Shown here: positions 30,091-39,839 of the stretch, piece by piece | Numbering within the stretch: position 1 is the first letter of the stretch | Layout of the letters: each line of letters begins with the position of its first letter | Assembly (NCBI RefSeq): GCF_002215495.1 | Contig: NZ_CP021378.1 | Location: forward strand, 766,417-830,416 | Direction: 5' to 3' | Origin: Porphyrobacter sp. CACIAM 03H1 | GTDB lineage: Bacteria > Pseudomonadota > Alphaproteobacteria > Sphingomonadales > Sphingomonadaceae | Length of the DNA: 64,000 bases | Program-made: the position numbers and the translations under genes | The notes under the pieces: generated by a model | Told to the model about the DNA's origin: nothing | The model's input: the letters and a program-made list of their open reading frames with translations, nothing else | Databases searched by the model: none

Positions 30091-32274
30091 CTAGGCGCTG
30101 CGCCGAACGGCGATATCGGGCGCGGCGAAACGGTTTTGCAGGTCCGCCAGCAGCGCCGGGCGGCCGTAGCGATAGCCCTGAACGTGGCGGCAGCCGATGG
30201 CGCGCAGGAAGGTCTCCTGCTCCTCGGTCTCGACGCCTTCCACCACCACGCGCAGGCCCAGCGAATGGCCCATCTGCACAATCGCCTGGATGATGAGGCG
30301 CGACTGGTGATCCTCGCGGATCGCGGCGATGAAATCGCGGTCGATCTTGACCTTGTGGATCGGGAAGGCGCGCAGGTGCGTGAGCGAGGAAAAACCCGTG
30401 CCGAAGTCGTCGAGGCAGATGGTGAAGCCGCATTCGTCCAGCATCGCCAGCGAGGCGCGCAGATTGCCGCCGGCGTCAAGCAGCATGGTCTCGGTCACCT
30501 CGATGGTGATGTTGTGCGGCCCCAGCGGGCTGTCGTCGATCACCTCGATCAGGTGGCGCACGAAGTCGCCCTGCCTGAGATCGGCGTCCGACAGGTTGAT
30601 CCCGACCCGCGTCTCGGGCCCGAACAGTTCGAGGATCGCCGGCCCGTCGGCCACGATCTGGTCGAGCATCACCCGGCTGACCCGGCGCGAGAGTTCCGGA
30701 TCGAGCAGCGCGGAGAAGACATCGCTCGCCGCGAGCAGCGTGCCCTCGGCATCGCGCAGCCGCAGCAGGGCCTCGACCGAGACGACCCTGCCGGTCGCGA
30801 GTTCGATGATGGGTTGGTAGGCTGCCAGCGCTCGGTCGGCGTTGAGCGCGCTGCGCAGCCGGGCAACGGCCTTCTGGCGTTCGTTCTGGCGGGCCTCGAT
30901 CTGCTCGTCCCAGCACACCACCGACCCGCGCCCCTCCTCCTTGCCGCGATAGAGCGCAAGGTCGGCGCGGCGCATGATCTCCTCGCTGCTGGCGGCGCTG
31001 TCCATCCGCGCCACCCCGCAGGTCGCGCCGATCCGGATCTGGCTGTTGCCGAGCGGCGGCATCTCCCCGAGTTCCGCGAGCAGTTCGTCGAGAAAGCCGG
31101 TCACCTCCGCCAGCGTCATGGCCGGGGGGAAGAGCATCGCGAATTCGTCCCCGCCCCAGCGCGCCAGGAACACGCCTGCGGCGGTGCGCATCTGCAACTG
31201 TGCGGAGATTGCTTCCAGCACCCGGTCGCCGACGAGGTGGCCGAGCGTGTCGTTGACATCCTTGAACCCGTCGAGATCGAGCAGCGCGATGGCGACAGGC
31301 GCGCTCTCGACGTGCTGCATCGCCTCGGCCAGCCGCCGGTCGAAGGTCGCGCGGTTGTAGAGCCCGGTCAGCCGGTCGCGCTCGGCAGCGCGCTTGAGGG
31401 CAACATTGCGCAGGTGCTCCTCGGTGCAATCGAGGATGATCCCGGCGACGCAGTCGGGCTGTCCGTCGACATCGATGCGTTCGCCGACCACGCGGATGCG
31501 GCGCCGCTCTCCGTCGCGGCGGTGGATCGTAGTCTCGAACATGAACGGCTTGCCGCCCTCGATCGTGTCGTCGATCGCCTTGCTGACCATCGTCCGGTCA
31601 TCGGGCTGGTAGAGCTGCACGACGTCGCGCACATCGATCGAATGGCCCGGCTCCAGCCCGGTGATGACATAGACCTGATCCGACCAGTGCAGCTGGCGGG
31701 TGGCCAGATCGACCCACCAGCTCCCGACATTCACCGCGCGTTCGGCCTGGCGGAAGATCTGGCTGGTCTGGCGCAGGGCCGCATTGGCGGTGCTGAGCGC
31801 ACGGGTGCGGGCGTGGAGCGCGATCGACTGTTCGGCGAGTTCGGCAAGCATCGCCAGCGGCGCGATCTGTTCCGGGCGGAAAGCGTCAGGTTCGGGCGAG
31901 ATGCAGCACAAGGCGCCCAGCAGAACGCCCTCGTCCGTGCGAATCGGCACGCCGAGATACGAGCGGATGAAGGGGGCCCCGGTAACCAGCGCATTGTCCC
32001 GGAGGCGCGGATCGGTGCGCGCATCGGCGATCAGCATCGGCTGTTCGCTCTGGATGCAGACCGCGCAGAACGAATCGCCGATCGGGGTTTCCAAGAGGTC
32101 GGTGCCCGTGCGCCCGAGGAACCACTGGCGGTCCTGCTCCACAACCGATAGCAGCGCGATCGGGCAGCCGAGCATGGTGCTGGCGAGCAGGGTAATGCGC
32201 GAGAACAGGTCGCGATCGGGAATCGCCTCGAGTCCGAGATTGCGGATGGCATCGAGGCGTAGCAGGTCTTTCAC
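30091..32274 (-). CDS. GAF-PAS-GGDEF-EAL cyclic-di-GMP turnover protein
   Basis: 727-residue soluble signalling protein. Domains in order are GAF (about 20-160), PAS (about 175-290), GGDEF (about 300-460) and EAL (about 475-715). The cyclase active-site loop is intact (WGGDEFA, preceded by DRLTGLYNRATFD). The phosphodiesterase also keeps its key residues: VEALLRL, the metal-binding EVTET and DDFGTG, Lys in VKIDRDFI, and EGVET. It could make and degrade c-di-GMP; which predominates cannot be told from sequence. There is no membrane segment. c-di-GMP commonly inversely controls motility and matrix production, which would connect it to the flagellar and curlin-repeat genes, though no physical link is visible. 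Start GTG at 32274. Confidence 0.95.
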   Translation of the reverse strand: MKDLLRLDAIRNLGLEAIPDRDLFSRITLLASTMLGCPIALLSVVEQDRQWFLGRTGTDLLETPIGDSFCAVCIQSEQPMLIADARTDPRLRDNALVTGAPFIRSYLGVPIRTDEGVLLGALCCISPEPDAFRPEQIAPLAMLAELAEQSIALHARTRALSTANAALRQTSQIFRQAERAVNVGSWWVDLATRQLHWSDQVYVITGLEPGHSIDVRDVVQLYQPDDRTMVSKAIDDTIEGGKPFMFETTIHRRDGERRRIRVVGERIDVDGQPDCVAGIILDCTEEHLRNVALKRAAERDRLTGLYNRATFDRRLAEAMQHVESAPVAIALLDLDGFKDVNDTLGHLVGDRVLEAISAQLQMRTAAGVFLARWGGDEFAMLFPPAMTLAEVTGFLDELLAELGEMPPLGNSQIRIGATCGVARMDSAASSEEIMRRADLALYRGKEEGRGSVVCWDEQIEARQNERQKAVARLRSALNADRALAAYQPIIELATGRVVSVEALLRLRDAEGTLLAASDVFSALLDPELSRRVSRVMLDQIVADGPAILELFGPETRVGINLSDADLRQGDFVRHLIEVIDDSPLGPHNITIEVTETMLLDAGGNLRASLAMLDECGFTICLDDFGTGFSSLTHLRAFPIHKVKIDRDFIAAIREDHQSRLIIQAIVQMGHSLGLRVVVEGVETEEQETFLRAIGCRHVQGYRYGRPALLADLQNRFAAPDIAVRRSA

Positions 32275-32366
32275 GCCCGCGGCTGTGCCTTACAAGCTCT
32301 TAAGAAAACGTGCCCCGGCAGGCGCGTATTGCCGCAAGTCCGACGCCCTTGGGAGGGCGCGCCGCG

Positions 32367-34019
32367 TCAGCCGGCGGGCGGGATCGGCGGTGTCGTCCAG
32401 AACAGCGCCACTTCCTCGCCATATCCGGTCATCTCGTAGCGGGTCAGCGCGATCGGCAGCCGGCCTGCGGCGAGGAAGGCATCGTGGAACTCCCGCAAGC
32501 GGAAGGCCTCGCCGAGCTGCGCTGCGCGGTCGGCGAGCAGGGCGTCCATCTGGAGCTTGCCGATGGTATAGGCGACCCCGTAGCCCGGCGGGCGGCGCAG
32601 GTAGATCTCGGCATCGACCCGCGCCACGTCCTCGTCGAGCCAGGGGGTGCGCGCGCGCATCGCCGCGACCGCCTCGGCGACGGTCATGCGGTTGTGCTGC
32701 ATGCCGATATCAACCGGCACGCGGGCGGCGCGGAAGATGCCGAAGAGCTGCATGAACTCGTCGGCGCGCGGGGTGTGACGGGTGCCGCCCGCGAGCATCA
32801 TCGCTTCCTCGAGATAGGTCGCCCAGCCCTCGGCCCGCCCGCCGTCGCTGTAGCTGCCGCGGATCGGGCGCGTGTCGCGCGCCGCCAGAACGGCATCGAA
32901 ACGGTGGCCCGGTATCACCGCATGGAGGTGATCGGGGATCGGATCGCGGAACTGGATCTGCTCCCAGAAATTGGGGCCGCCAGGCCGCTCGATATAGGGT
33001 GTGTTGGTGCCGAGCTCGCCGACGTAATCGGGGATGGTGACGATTTCCTCCTCAGTGAGGAAGCGGCGCACGGCGGCGTCGGTCACCCTGATCTTTTCGG
33101 CCTGCTCGGCGGCGCTGCGCGACAGGGTGAGCTGCGGAAGGTCACGATTGCGATGGCGCAGCAGGGCGAGCGCGGCGGTCATGCGCTCGTGCTCGCGCTC
33201 GGCGAGGGTGAGCATCTCGGCGGCGGTCAGCGGGATCATGCGGACATGGCGGATATACCAGTCGTAGCGTTCCGCCCCGACCCCGCCGGGGGCGGTCATG
33301 CGCGGCCGTTCGGCCCGCAGCCAGTCGCGAAAGGCGATCACCGCCGCCCGCGCGGCCTCGACATCGGCGACGAGATCGGGGCGCGAGGCACGGCTGCGCG
33401 CCAGCAGGTCGTCATACCAGCCGATGATCCCGGCCGGCGGGACCGCGCGATAGGGATGGTAGTGGTTCACCCCGTCGCTGTTCTCGAGATTGTGGATCGC
33501 AAGATCGGCGAAATCGCCCGCCACTTCGGTCAGATTCTGCCGCCCCGAGGCGAGCATCGGCGCCACCATCGCAAGCCGCGCGCGCAGCTTGGCGATGTCG
33601 GCCTCGCTCCCCGTCACCTCGCTGAAGGCGACCCCCATCAGCGGATCGAGGTAGAAGCCCGGGTCGCGCTTCCACGGGCGCAGCACCTCGAGGTTGAAGC
33701 GGTAGCCGTTGAGGATCGACTTGACGGCGAGGTAATCGACCTGTCCGGCGCGCGACCATGTCTTGACCGGCAGGGCGGCGAGCCGCGTCTCGAAGGCCGC
33801 CAGCCCCGCCAGCTTGCGGGCCATCAGGTCATCGGCATAGACCTCGCCCACCCGTGCGCCGGAATCCATCACCACCCCTGCGGTGAAGCCGGGGAGCATG
33901 TAGTCGCGCAGGTCCTCGTGCAGCGCGAGCAGCGCGTCGTATCCGGGATCCGCTTCCTCGGCGCGGACGGCGCCCGCCCAGAACAGCGCGAAGCCCAGAA
34001 ACGCCAGGAACCACCGCAT
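32367..34019 (-). CDS. DUF885 family secreted protein
   Basis: About 550 residues with an N-terminal signal peptide (RWFLAFLGFALFWAGAVRAEE). The body matches DUF885, a family of predicted metallohydrolases. Characteristic segments are IPGHRFDA, EGWATYLEEAMML, and RVPVDIGMQHNRMTVAEAV. The ATG at 34019 is preceded by GGGGGAGGGG and starts the signal peptide. The substrate is unknown. tRNA-Leu lies 140 bases upstream. Confidence 0.85.
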   Translation of the reverse strand: MRWFLAFLGFALFWAGAVRAEEADPGYDALLALHEDLRDYMLPGFTAGVVMDSGARVGEVYADDLMARKLAGLAAFETRLAALPVKTWSRAGQVDYLAVKSILNGYRFNLEVLRPWKRDPGFYLDPLMGVAFSEVTGSEADIAKLRARLAMVAPMLASGRQNLTEVAGDFADLAIHNLENSDGVNHYHPYRAVPPAGIIGWYDDLLARSRASRPDLVADVEAARAAVIAFRDWLRAERPRMTAPGGVGAERYDWYIRHVRMIPLTAAEMLTLAEREHERMTAALALLRHRNRDLPQLTLSRSAAEQAEKIRVTDAAVRRFLTEEEIVTIPDYVGELGTNTPYIERPGGPNFWEQIQFRDPIPDHLHAVIPGHRFDAVLAARDTRPIRGSYSDGGRAEGWATYLEEAMMLAGGTRHTPRADEFMQLFGIFRAARVPVDIGMQHNRMTVAEAVAAMRARTPWLDEDVARVDAEIYLRRPPGYGVAYTIGKLQMDALLADRAAQLGEAFRLREFHDAFLAAGRLPIALTRYEMTGYGEEVALFWTTPPIPPAG

Positions 34020-34159
34020 AACCCCTCCCCCGCAAACCGCTTGCGATGATGGAGCAGAATGCGCGCTTATCCAAGAGGGTGCCGGAGAGCGCACGACGTC
34101 GCGCTGTCACGGCCCCGGGGGACCGTGCGGCGGGACGATGGCTTGTGTCCGGATTGAAA

Positions 34160-34246
34160 TGGTGCGGTCGAGAAGACTCGAACTTCCACGGGCTTTCGCC
34201 CACAACGACCTCAACGTTGCGCGTCTACCAGTTCCGCCACGACCGC
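34160..34246 (-). tRNA. tRNA-Leu, anticodon GAG
   Basis: 87 bases including a genome-encoded CCA. Acceptor arms GCGGTCG/CGACCGC pair. The anticodon stem CAACG/CGTTG holds a 7-base loop TTGAGGT, anticodon GAG, reading CUC and CUU. There is a long variable arm (GTGGGCGAAAGCCC), as expected for a class II tRNA-Leu, and a T arm with GTTCGAGTC. Confidence 0.95.
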
Positions 34247-34355
34247 ACTCGGGGTTTGCCGGGGCAGCCAAAGCGCTGGCCCCGCGGTAGGAGCGCGCCC
34301 CTAGCAAGGGGTTTGCAGCCGCGCAAGCTCTTTGACGCAGACTTTCTCGCGCGTC

Positions 34356-35414
34356 CTAGCGCGGCGCCCAGCCGAGGGCCGCACCGGCCGCGCCGGGAGG
34401 GATGTTGGCGATCGCCTCGGTCACGGTCACGGTCTCGCCCGGGGCGAGGCGGCGCTGGGAGGGCACCACCACCCAGTCGCCGATATTGCGTTCGCGCCGG
34501 TCGCTGAACACCACCAGAACGTTGGGCACATCGAGGCTCTCGCTCGCGGTGTTGGTGATGGTGCCGCGCACGCGGAAGATCACCTCGCCGTTTTCGAGCG
34601 GTTCGCGGCGCTGGTCGGCCGCGGGGAAATTGAGCTCGAGCCCCGGGCGCCCGACGCCGAAGGTCGGCCGCTCGAGCGGCAGCCATTCGGGCAGGCCGTA
34701 ATAGTTGACCGCGACCGCCGTGCCGGTCGCCAGTGCGGCGAACAGGGCGGCGGCGAGCGTCCACATCCTCAGCGTGTTGCGCGGGCGGGTGAAGGGCGCG
34801 CGGTAATCGAACTGCGAACCCTCGCCGCCATCCGCGTCCTCGCCATAGCCCTCGTCATCGTCGAAAGGCGGGTCGGGGATGGTCTCGCCGGGCGTGGCCG
34901 GGTCGGGGAAGGAGGGGGTCTCGGCAAAGGTCGGCGCCGGTGTCGGCGGCGGAGGAGGCGGGGGCGGTGGGGGTGCCGGCTCCTGCTGGGCGGCGCGACC
35001 ATGACGCAGGGCCCGCACGGCCAGCGATGCACTTTCGGGCGTATAGCTCGGCGCGCCGGGTTCCGCCGGCGTGCGCCAGTGGCTTACCGAGGGCCCGTCA
35101 CTTTCGGCTTCGGGTGCCGGGGCGGACGTGGGCGGTGGCGGCGGCGCGGCGACCGGTGCGGGTCGGGGTGCGACGGTGGCGGCGGGCTGGGGAGCCGGCC
35201 GGGACTGTTCGGGTTCCGGCCGGGTTGCGGGAGCGGGCGCGGGCGCGGGTGGGGGCGCGGGTTGCGGCTCGGGCGCAGGCGTGGCCGCCGTCTCGAGCGG
35301 CTCCTGGAACCAGCTGTGCTTGCACTTGGCGCAGCGCACGGTGCGCCCCTCGCTGCCGATGGCAGCATCGGGCACCGCGTAGCGGGTGCCGCAGGCTGGG
35401 CAGGCGATGATCAT
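34356..35414 (-). CDS. Zinc-ribbon, proline-rich membrane protein with DUF3426-like tail
   Basis: 352 residues in three parts. The N-terminal zinc ribbon ([20 protein letters not shown] through CAKCKHSWF) is of the MJ0042 type. A Pro/Ala linker of about 150 residues follows, then one membrane helix around 215-235, then a soluble domain of about 90 residues with [20 protein letters not shown], resembling DUF3426. The start is ATG 35414. Divergent from ftsE by 166 bases. The topology suggests cytoplasmic metal or nucleic-acid sensing and a periplasmic or extracytoplasmic domain, but its function is unknown. Confidence 0.78.
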   Translation of the reverse strand: MIIACPACGTRYAVPDAAIGSEGRTVRCAKCKHSWFQEPLETAATPAPEPQPAPPPAPAPAPATRPEPEQSRPAPQPAATVAPRPAPVAAPPPPPTSAPAPEAESDGPSVSHWRTPAEPGAPSYTPESASLAVRALRHGRAAQQEPAPPPPPPPPPPTPAPTFAETPSFPDPATPGETIPDPPFDDDEGYGEDADGGEGSQFDYRAPFTRPRNTLRMWTLAAALFAALATGTAVAVNYYGLPEWLPLERPTFGVGRPGLELNFPAADQRREPLENGEVIFRVRGTITNTASESLDVPNVLVVFSDRRERNIGDWVVVPSQRRLAPGETVTVTEAIANIPPGAAGAALGWAPR

Positions 35415-35580
35415 GTCACACTCGGTGATAGTCCACAGGCCTGCGCAAACAAGAGGAAGCACCCTCGGGGCCCCCATTTACCCGCTGTTTTCCACATTGC
35501 GGGGCGTAAATCGGGCATTCCGGACCCCTCCCGGCGATCACCGGCTTTCCCGCCGCGCGCCCCCCTGATAGGTGCGCGGC

Positions 35581-36321
35581 ATGAGCGAGACCCTCGACGG
35601 CCACGTGAAATTCGACAATGTCGGGCTGCGCTACGGCACCGAGCCCGAGGTGCTGAGCAATCTCAGCTTCACGCTCTATCCCGGCAGCTTCTACTTCCTC
35701 ACCGGCGCGAGCGGGGCGGGCAAGACCAGCCTGCTCAAGATGCTCTACCTTGCCCAGCGGCCCTCGCGCGGGGCGATCCGGATGTTCGGGCAGGATCTCG
35801 TCACCATGCCGCAGAGCCGCCTGCCGGAGCTGCGCCGCCGCCTCGGGGTGGTGTTCCAGAACTTCCGCCTCGTCCCCTACCTCACCGCCTTCGACAATGT
35901 CGCTCTGCCGCTGCGCCTCGCGGGGACGGACGAGAAGAAGGTGGTGAAGGCGGTCGGCGACATGCTCGACTGGGTGGGCCTCGCGCACCGCGCCCATGCC
36001 GTGCCGCCGACCATGTCGGGCGGGGAGCAGCAGCGCGTTGCCATCGCCCGCGCGGTGATCGCCCGGCCGAAGATGCTGATCGCCGACGAGCCGACCGGCA
36101 ACGTCGACCCCGACATGGCACTGAAGCTGCTGCGGCTGTTCGAGGCACTCAACAACCGTGTCGGCACAACCGTGGTGGTGGCGACCCACGATGTGCACCT
36201 GCTCAAGAAGGTGCCGGATTCGCTCATCATGCGGCTGCACAAGGGCCAGCTCAGCGATCCCACGGGGGCGCTGCGCTATCCGCCGCGGCCGTCCGCGCCC
36301 GTGGGGGGCGGCGCGCCATGA
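35581..36321 (+). CDS. ftsE: Cell-division ABC ATPase FtsE
   Basis: 246-residue ABC ATPase that with FtsX regulates septal peptidoglycan hydrolases. Walker A is GASGAGKTSLLK, Q-loop VFQNFRLVPYLTAFDNV, signature MSGGEQQRVAIARA, Walker B MLIADEPTGNVDP. These FtsE-like features, and ftsX overlapping by ATGA, make the call firm. The ATG at 35581 starts the protein; a GTG nine bases upstream is in frame. Confidence 0.95.
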   Translation: MSETLDGHVKFDNVGLRYGTEPEVLSNLSFTLYPGSFYFLTGASGAGKTSLLKMLYLAQRPSRGAIRMFGQDLVTMPQSRLPELRRRLGVVFQNFRLVPYLTAFDNVALPLRLAGTDEKKVVKAVGDMLDWVGLAHRAHAVPPTMSGGEQQRVAIARAVIARPKMLIADEPTGNVDPDMALKLLRLFEALNNRVGTTVVVATHDVHLLKKVPDSLIMRLHKGQLSDPTGALRYPPRPSAPVGGGAP

Positions 36322-37265
36322 GCTCGCTGCCGCCCCTGTCCGCCGCGCCCGAGGAACCGGCCGAGGATGCGCCCCCCGCGCGCCCGACCGGCCGCGCGGC
36401 GGCGCGGCTGCTGCCTCCTACCCGGCTGACCGGGCCGATCCCCTGGGTGATCGCGATCCTGATCGCGCTGGTGGTGATCGCCGCCGCCGGGGGGCTCGCG
36501 CTCCGCAACCTTGCCACCGCCGCGAGCGCGGGCCTGTCGAGCGCGGTGAGCGTGCAGGTGATCGAGCCCAACCCCGATCTGCGCCCTGCGCGGGGACAGG
36601 CAGCGGTCGCGGTGCTGACCGGGATTGAGGGCGTGAGCGCGGTGCGGCTGGTGCCCGAGGCGGAACTGGTCGCGATGCTCGAACCCTGGCTCGGCCCGGG
36701 CGCGGGCGAGGGCGATGTGCCGATCCCGGCGCTGATCGACGTGGATCTCGCCGGCAAGGCGGGCCCCGCCGAGATCGCCCGGATCGAGGCGGCGCTGACC
36801 GCGCAGGTGCCTGGCGCCCGGGTCGATGCTCAGGGCGATTTCCTGCGCCCCGTGAACGATGCCCTCGCTGCGCTGCAATGGCTGGCGCTGGGCCTCATCG
36901 CACTGGTCGCGCTGGCGACTGCGGCGGCGGTGTGGCTGGCGGCGCGCAATGCCTTTGCCGCCGCGCGCGACACGGTCGAGATCATGCACCTGCTGGGCGC
37001 CAGCCAGAGCCAGATCAGCGCGGTGTTCCTGCGCGACGTGTTGCGCGAGGCGGCGGCAGGCGCGCTGCTCGGCACGGGACTGGGGGTGGCGGCGGTTTGG
37101 CTGCTTGGCCAGCAGTTCGCCGCTCTCGGCAGCGGCATGGTGAGCGGCGGAGGGCTGATGCTGGCGGACTGGCTGGCGATCGCCGCGATCCCGCTCGCGG
37201 GCGTGCTGCTCGCACTGGTGACGGCCCGCATCACCATTGCGCTCGCCCTCAAGGACATGCTTTAG
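36318..37265 (+). CDS. ftsX: Cell-division membrane protein FtsX
   Basis: 315-residue integral membrane partner of FtsE. An N-terminal cytoplasmic Pro-rich region precedes the first helix (about 40-65), then a periplasmic domain (about 70-170) and three C-terminal helices in the FtsX/MacB-like permease domain (about 185-315, with AARDTVEIMHLLGASQSQIS, a conserved FtsX element). It overlaps ftsE by ATGA. Confidence 0.92.
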   Translation: MSSLPPLSAAPEEPAEDAPPARPTGRAAARLLPPTRLTGPIPWVIAILIALVVIAAAGGLALRNLATAASAGLSSAVSVQVIEPNPDLRPARGQAAVAVLTGIEGVSAVRLVPEAELVAMLEPWLGPGAGEGDVPIPALIDVDLAGKAGPAEIARIEAALTAQVPGARVDAQGDFLRPVNDALAALQWLALGLIALVALATAAAVWLAARNAFAAARDTVEIMHLLGASQSQISAVFLRDVLREAAAGALLGTGLGVAAVWLLGQQFAALGSGMVSGGGLMLADWLAIAAIPLAGVLLALVTARITIALALKDML

Positions 37266-37275
37266 GCGCGTGACG

Positions 37276-37806
37276 ATGATCCGGCGTGCCCTTTCCCTGT
37301 TGTTTCTCGCCTGGGCGATCGGCTTCCTGTGGTTCGTGGTGGCCCTGCCCAAGCCGTCCGACGGCGTGACGACCGATGCGGTGATCGTCCCCACCGGCGG
37401 CCCCGGGCGGATCGCGCGCGGCCTCACGGTGCTCGAACAGGGGCTGGCGGGCAAGTTGCTGGTCAGCGGGGTCGATCCCGAGGTGCGGCCGCAGGAATTC
37501 GCCGCCCAGTTCGGAGTTTCCCCGCGGCAGATGGCCTGCTGCGTGACGCTCGGCTTCGCGGCGGTCGACACCCGCTCCAACGCCGCCGAAACCGCCAAGT
37601 GGGTGGCGCAGAACGAGGTGCGGTCCCTGCGGCTGGTGACGACCGACTGGCACATGCGCCGCGCCGCGGGCGAGCTTGACCGGACGCTGCCCGAACACGT
37701 CACGGTGATCCGCGACGCGGTGCCCTCGCAGCCCGATCTCGGCACGCTGTTCCTCGAATATCACAAGCTGATCGCGAGCCGCGCGGCGGGTCTGGCCGAC
37801 CTTTGA
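37276..37806 (+). CDS. DUF218/YdcF-like membrane-anchored protein
   Basis: 176 residues with one N-terminal membrane helix (about 3-22) and a DUF218 fold: AVIVPTGGPGRIARGLTVL, GKLLVSGVD, SNAAETAKWV and RLVTTDWHMRRA. SanA/YdcF-type proteins of this family act at the envelope; some members are linked to peptidoglycan or lipid II metabolism. Start at ATG 37276 (a GTG at 37270 is an alternative). It follows ftsX by 10 bases and its stop overlaps the next start. Confidence 0.85.
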   Translation: MIRRALSLLFLAWAIGFLWFVVALPKPSDGVTTDAVIVPTGGPGRIARGLTVLEQGLAGKLLVSGVDPEVRPQEFAAQFGVSPRQMACCVTLGFAAVDTRSNAAETAKWVAQNEVRSLRLVTTDWHMRRAAGELDRTLPEHVTVIRDAVPSQPDLGTLFLEYHKLIASRAAGLADL

Positions 37807-38495
37807 GCTGGCTCATCGCCGCGCTGCGCTCGCTCGCCTTCTACGTGCTGTTCTATGGCGGCAGCGTGCTGCTGGTGACCGCCTCGGTGGTGGCGGTGAC
37901 GGCAAAGCCCGGCTGGCTGCGCGGCATCGTCGGGCGGTGGGGGCGCTGGCACCTGTGGTGCGTCGAGAAGGTGCTCGGCATCAAGGTGGTGCTCGACGGG
38001 ACCTTGCCCGAAGGCCCGGTGCTGATCGCGGTCAAGCACGAGGCGTTCTTCGAGGCGATCGACACCCCGCGCCTGTTCGCCTTCCCCGCCGTCTTCGCCA
38101 AGCAGGAACTGTTCCGCATCCCGGGCTGGGGCTATTCCGCGCTGGTTTACGGCCTCATCCCGGTGGCGCGGGAAGAGGGCGCCAAGACCCTGCGGCAGAT
38201 GCTGGCGACCGCGAAGGAGCGGGTTGAACAGGGCCGCCCGCTGGTGATCTTCCCCGAGGGCACCCGCGTCCCCGTGGGCACCCGTCCGCCGCTCCAGGCG
38301 GGGTTCGCCGGGCTCTACAAGCTGCTCAGGCTGCCGGTGGTGCCGATCGCGGTCGACAGCGGCAGGCTCTACCACGCGGTCGTCAAGCGCCCGGGGCGGA
38401 TCACTTACAAGGTCGGCGAGACCATCCCCGCGGGCCTTCCGCGCGAGGAGGTCGAGGCGCGGGTGCACGCGGCGATCAACGCGCTCAACGGCTAG
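37803..38495 (+). CDS. plsC: 1-acyl-sn-glycerol-3-phosphate acyltransferase-like protein
   Basis: 230 residues with an N-terminal membrane helix (about 8-32) and the acyltransferase blocks: AVKHEAFFEAID (block I, catalytic His, with Glu rather than Asp four residues after it), VYGLIPVAREEG, VIFPEGTR (block III) and LPVVPIAVDSG (block IV). PlsC adds the second acyl chain in phospholipid synthesis; the exact acyl acceptor cannot be fixed. It starts at a TTG overlapping the DUF218 stop. Its 3' end overlaps the convergent P450 gene by 11 bases. Confidence 0.86.
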   Translation: MSWLIAALRSLAFYVLFYGGSVLLVTASVVAVTAKPGWLRGIVGRWGRWHLWCVEKVLGIKVVLDGTLPEGPVLIAVKHEAFFEAIDTPRLFAFPAVFAKQELFRIPGWGYSALVYGLIPVAREEGAKTLRQMLATAKERVEQGRPLVIFPEGTRVPVGTRPPLQAGFAGLYKLLRLPVVPIAVDSGRLYHAVVKRPGRITYKVGETIPAGLPREEVEARVHAAINALNG

Positions 38496-39684
38496 AGGCC
38501 GGGCGGGCGGACAGGCGGACGGTCAGCGCGCGGAAGCCGACGTGCCGCACGAGCGCGCCGAAATGCTCCTCGCCGCGCACCTGCGAGACGATGGCAATGT
38601 CGGCGGTCTGTTCGGCCAGCTGCCGGATCAGCGCGCGCAGGATCGCGCGGGCCTGCGCCGCGCCGAGGCAATTGTGGTGCCCGCTGCCGAAGCCGAGATG
38701 CGGGTTGGGCATCCGGTCGAGCCGGATTTCCTCCGGCGCATCGAACACGGTCTCGTCGAAATTGGCCGAGGCCCAGCACAGCGAGACCCGCGTATCGGCG
38801 GCGACGGCATGGGGGCCGACGGTCGTGGGCCGCGGGCACACGCGCCCGATATGGGTGAGCGGCGAGGTGTAGCGGACGAATTCCTCCACCGCCGCCGCGA
38901 TCCGCCGGGGCTCGGCGCGCAAGCGTTCGAGCGCCGCGCGATTGCCCGCGAAGTAGGCGATGATCTCGGCGATCGCGGTGATCACCGTGTCGCGCCCGCC
39001 GGCGAAGGCGAGGTTGGCGATGCCGGCCATCTCGTCCTCGGTGAGCGGGCGGCCGTCGAGGCGCATGCGCGTCATCGCCCCGAACAGATCCGCGCCCGGC
39101 GCGGCGCGCGCGGCGGCGATCCGCTCGCGGATGTAGCGGTCGAGCACCGAGCCCTTGGCGGCGCTGTCCGGCCCGTCGTGGAAGACGTGGACGCCCCAGC
39201 CGATCCATTCCTTCGCCGCGCTTTCGGGCATGCCGATGAGGTGGGTGAGGGCGGTCGACTGGAGCGGCAGGGCGAAACCGCGCACGATCTCTACCTCGCC
39301 CGCCCCCACCAGCGGCGCGAGCAGGCGGGCGACGAGGTCTTCGATCCGGGCCGCGTATTCCGGCGCGGCGGGGCGCATGAAGATCGGCTTCAACAGATCG
39401 CGCGCCGCCTTGTGCAGCGGGGGATCGGCCTCGATCGGCAATTGCCTGATGCTGCGCACCCCGGTCTCTTCCGGGATCGGCACCCGGCAGGGCGCGTCGG
39501 AGCTGAAGGTCTGCCATTCCTTCGCCGCCCGGCGCACCGCGCGGTGGCCGAGGATCATCGGGATCGGCTCGCCGTCGAACTGGGCAAGCAGCACGCCCTC
39601 GCCCCGGCGCGCGGCGGCGAAGGGGTCGCGCTCCGCCGGGTCGGTCGCGGCAGGCAGCGGGGCGGGGTCGGGCAACGTGGTCAC
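38485..39684 (-). CDS. Cytochrome P450 (bacterial class I type)
   Basis: 399-residue soluble monooxygenase. The heme-Cys loop is FGSGHHNCLGAAQAR, the I-helix oxygen-binding segment AFAGGRDTVITAI, and the K-helix ExxR is EEFVRY. This short soluble type usually draws electrons from ferredoxin and ferredoxin reductase; neither gene is next to it. The start is GTG 39684. Substrate unknown. The next minus-strand gene upstream (tyrC) is 155 bases away. Confidence 0.93.
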   Translation of the reverse strand: MTTLPDPAPLPAATDPAERDPFAAARRGEGVLLAQFDGEPIPMILGHRAVRRAAKEWQTFSSDAPCRVPIPEETGVRSIRQLPIEADPPLHKAARDLLKPIFMRPAAPEYAARIEDLVARLLAPLVGAGEVEIVRGFALPLQSTALTHLIGMPESAAKEWIGWGVHVFHDGPDSAAKGSVLDRYIRERIAAARAAPGADLFGAMTRMRLDGRPLTEDEMAGIANLAFAGGRDTVITAIAEIIAYFAGNRAALERLRAEPRRIAAAVEEFVRYTSPLTHIGRVCPRPTTVGPHAVAADTRVSLCWASANFDETVFDAPEEIRLDRMPNPHLGFGSGHHNCLGAAQARAILRALIRQLAEQTADIAIVSQVRGEEHFGALVRHVGFRALTVRLSARPASSR

Positions 39685-39839
39685 GCCCGCTCTGTGCGCG
39701 AAGCCGCCCCGCTTGTAAAACGTGATCCGCGCCGCGAGAGGTGCCGTGCCGGTCCATCATCGCACCAGGCGAGATCAGGGTGCGGCGCATCGCGCTCCGC
39801 TTCGCGGCGCCCTAGAGCCGGGCGCAGCCCGCCGCGCGA

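Noticed and set aside
32310..34049. Plus-strand frame of 579 codons opposite the DUF885 gene
   Set aside because: No recognisable domain or signal. The DUF885 gene on the other strand has a signal peptide, a Shine-Dalgarno and family motifs.
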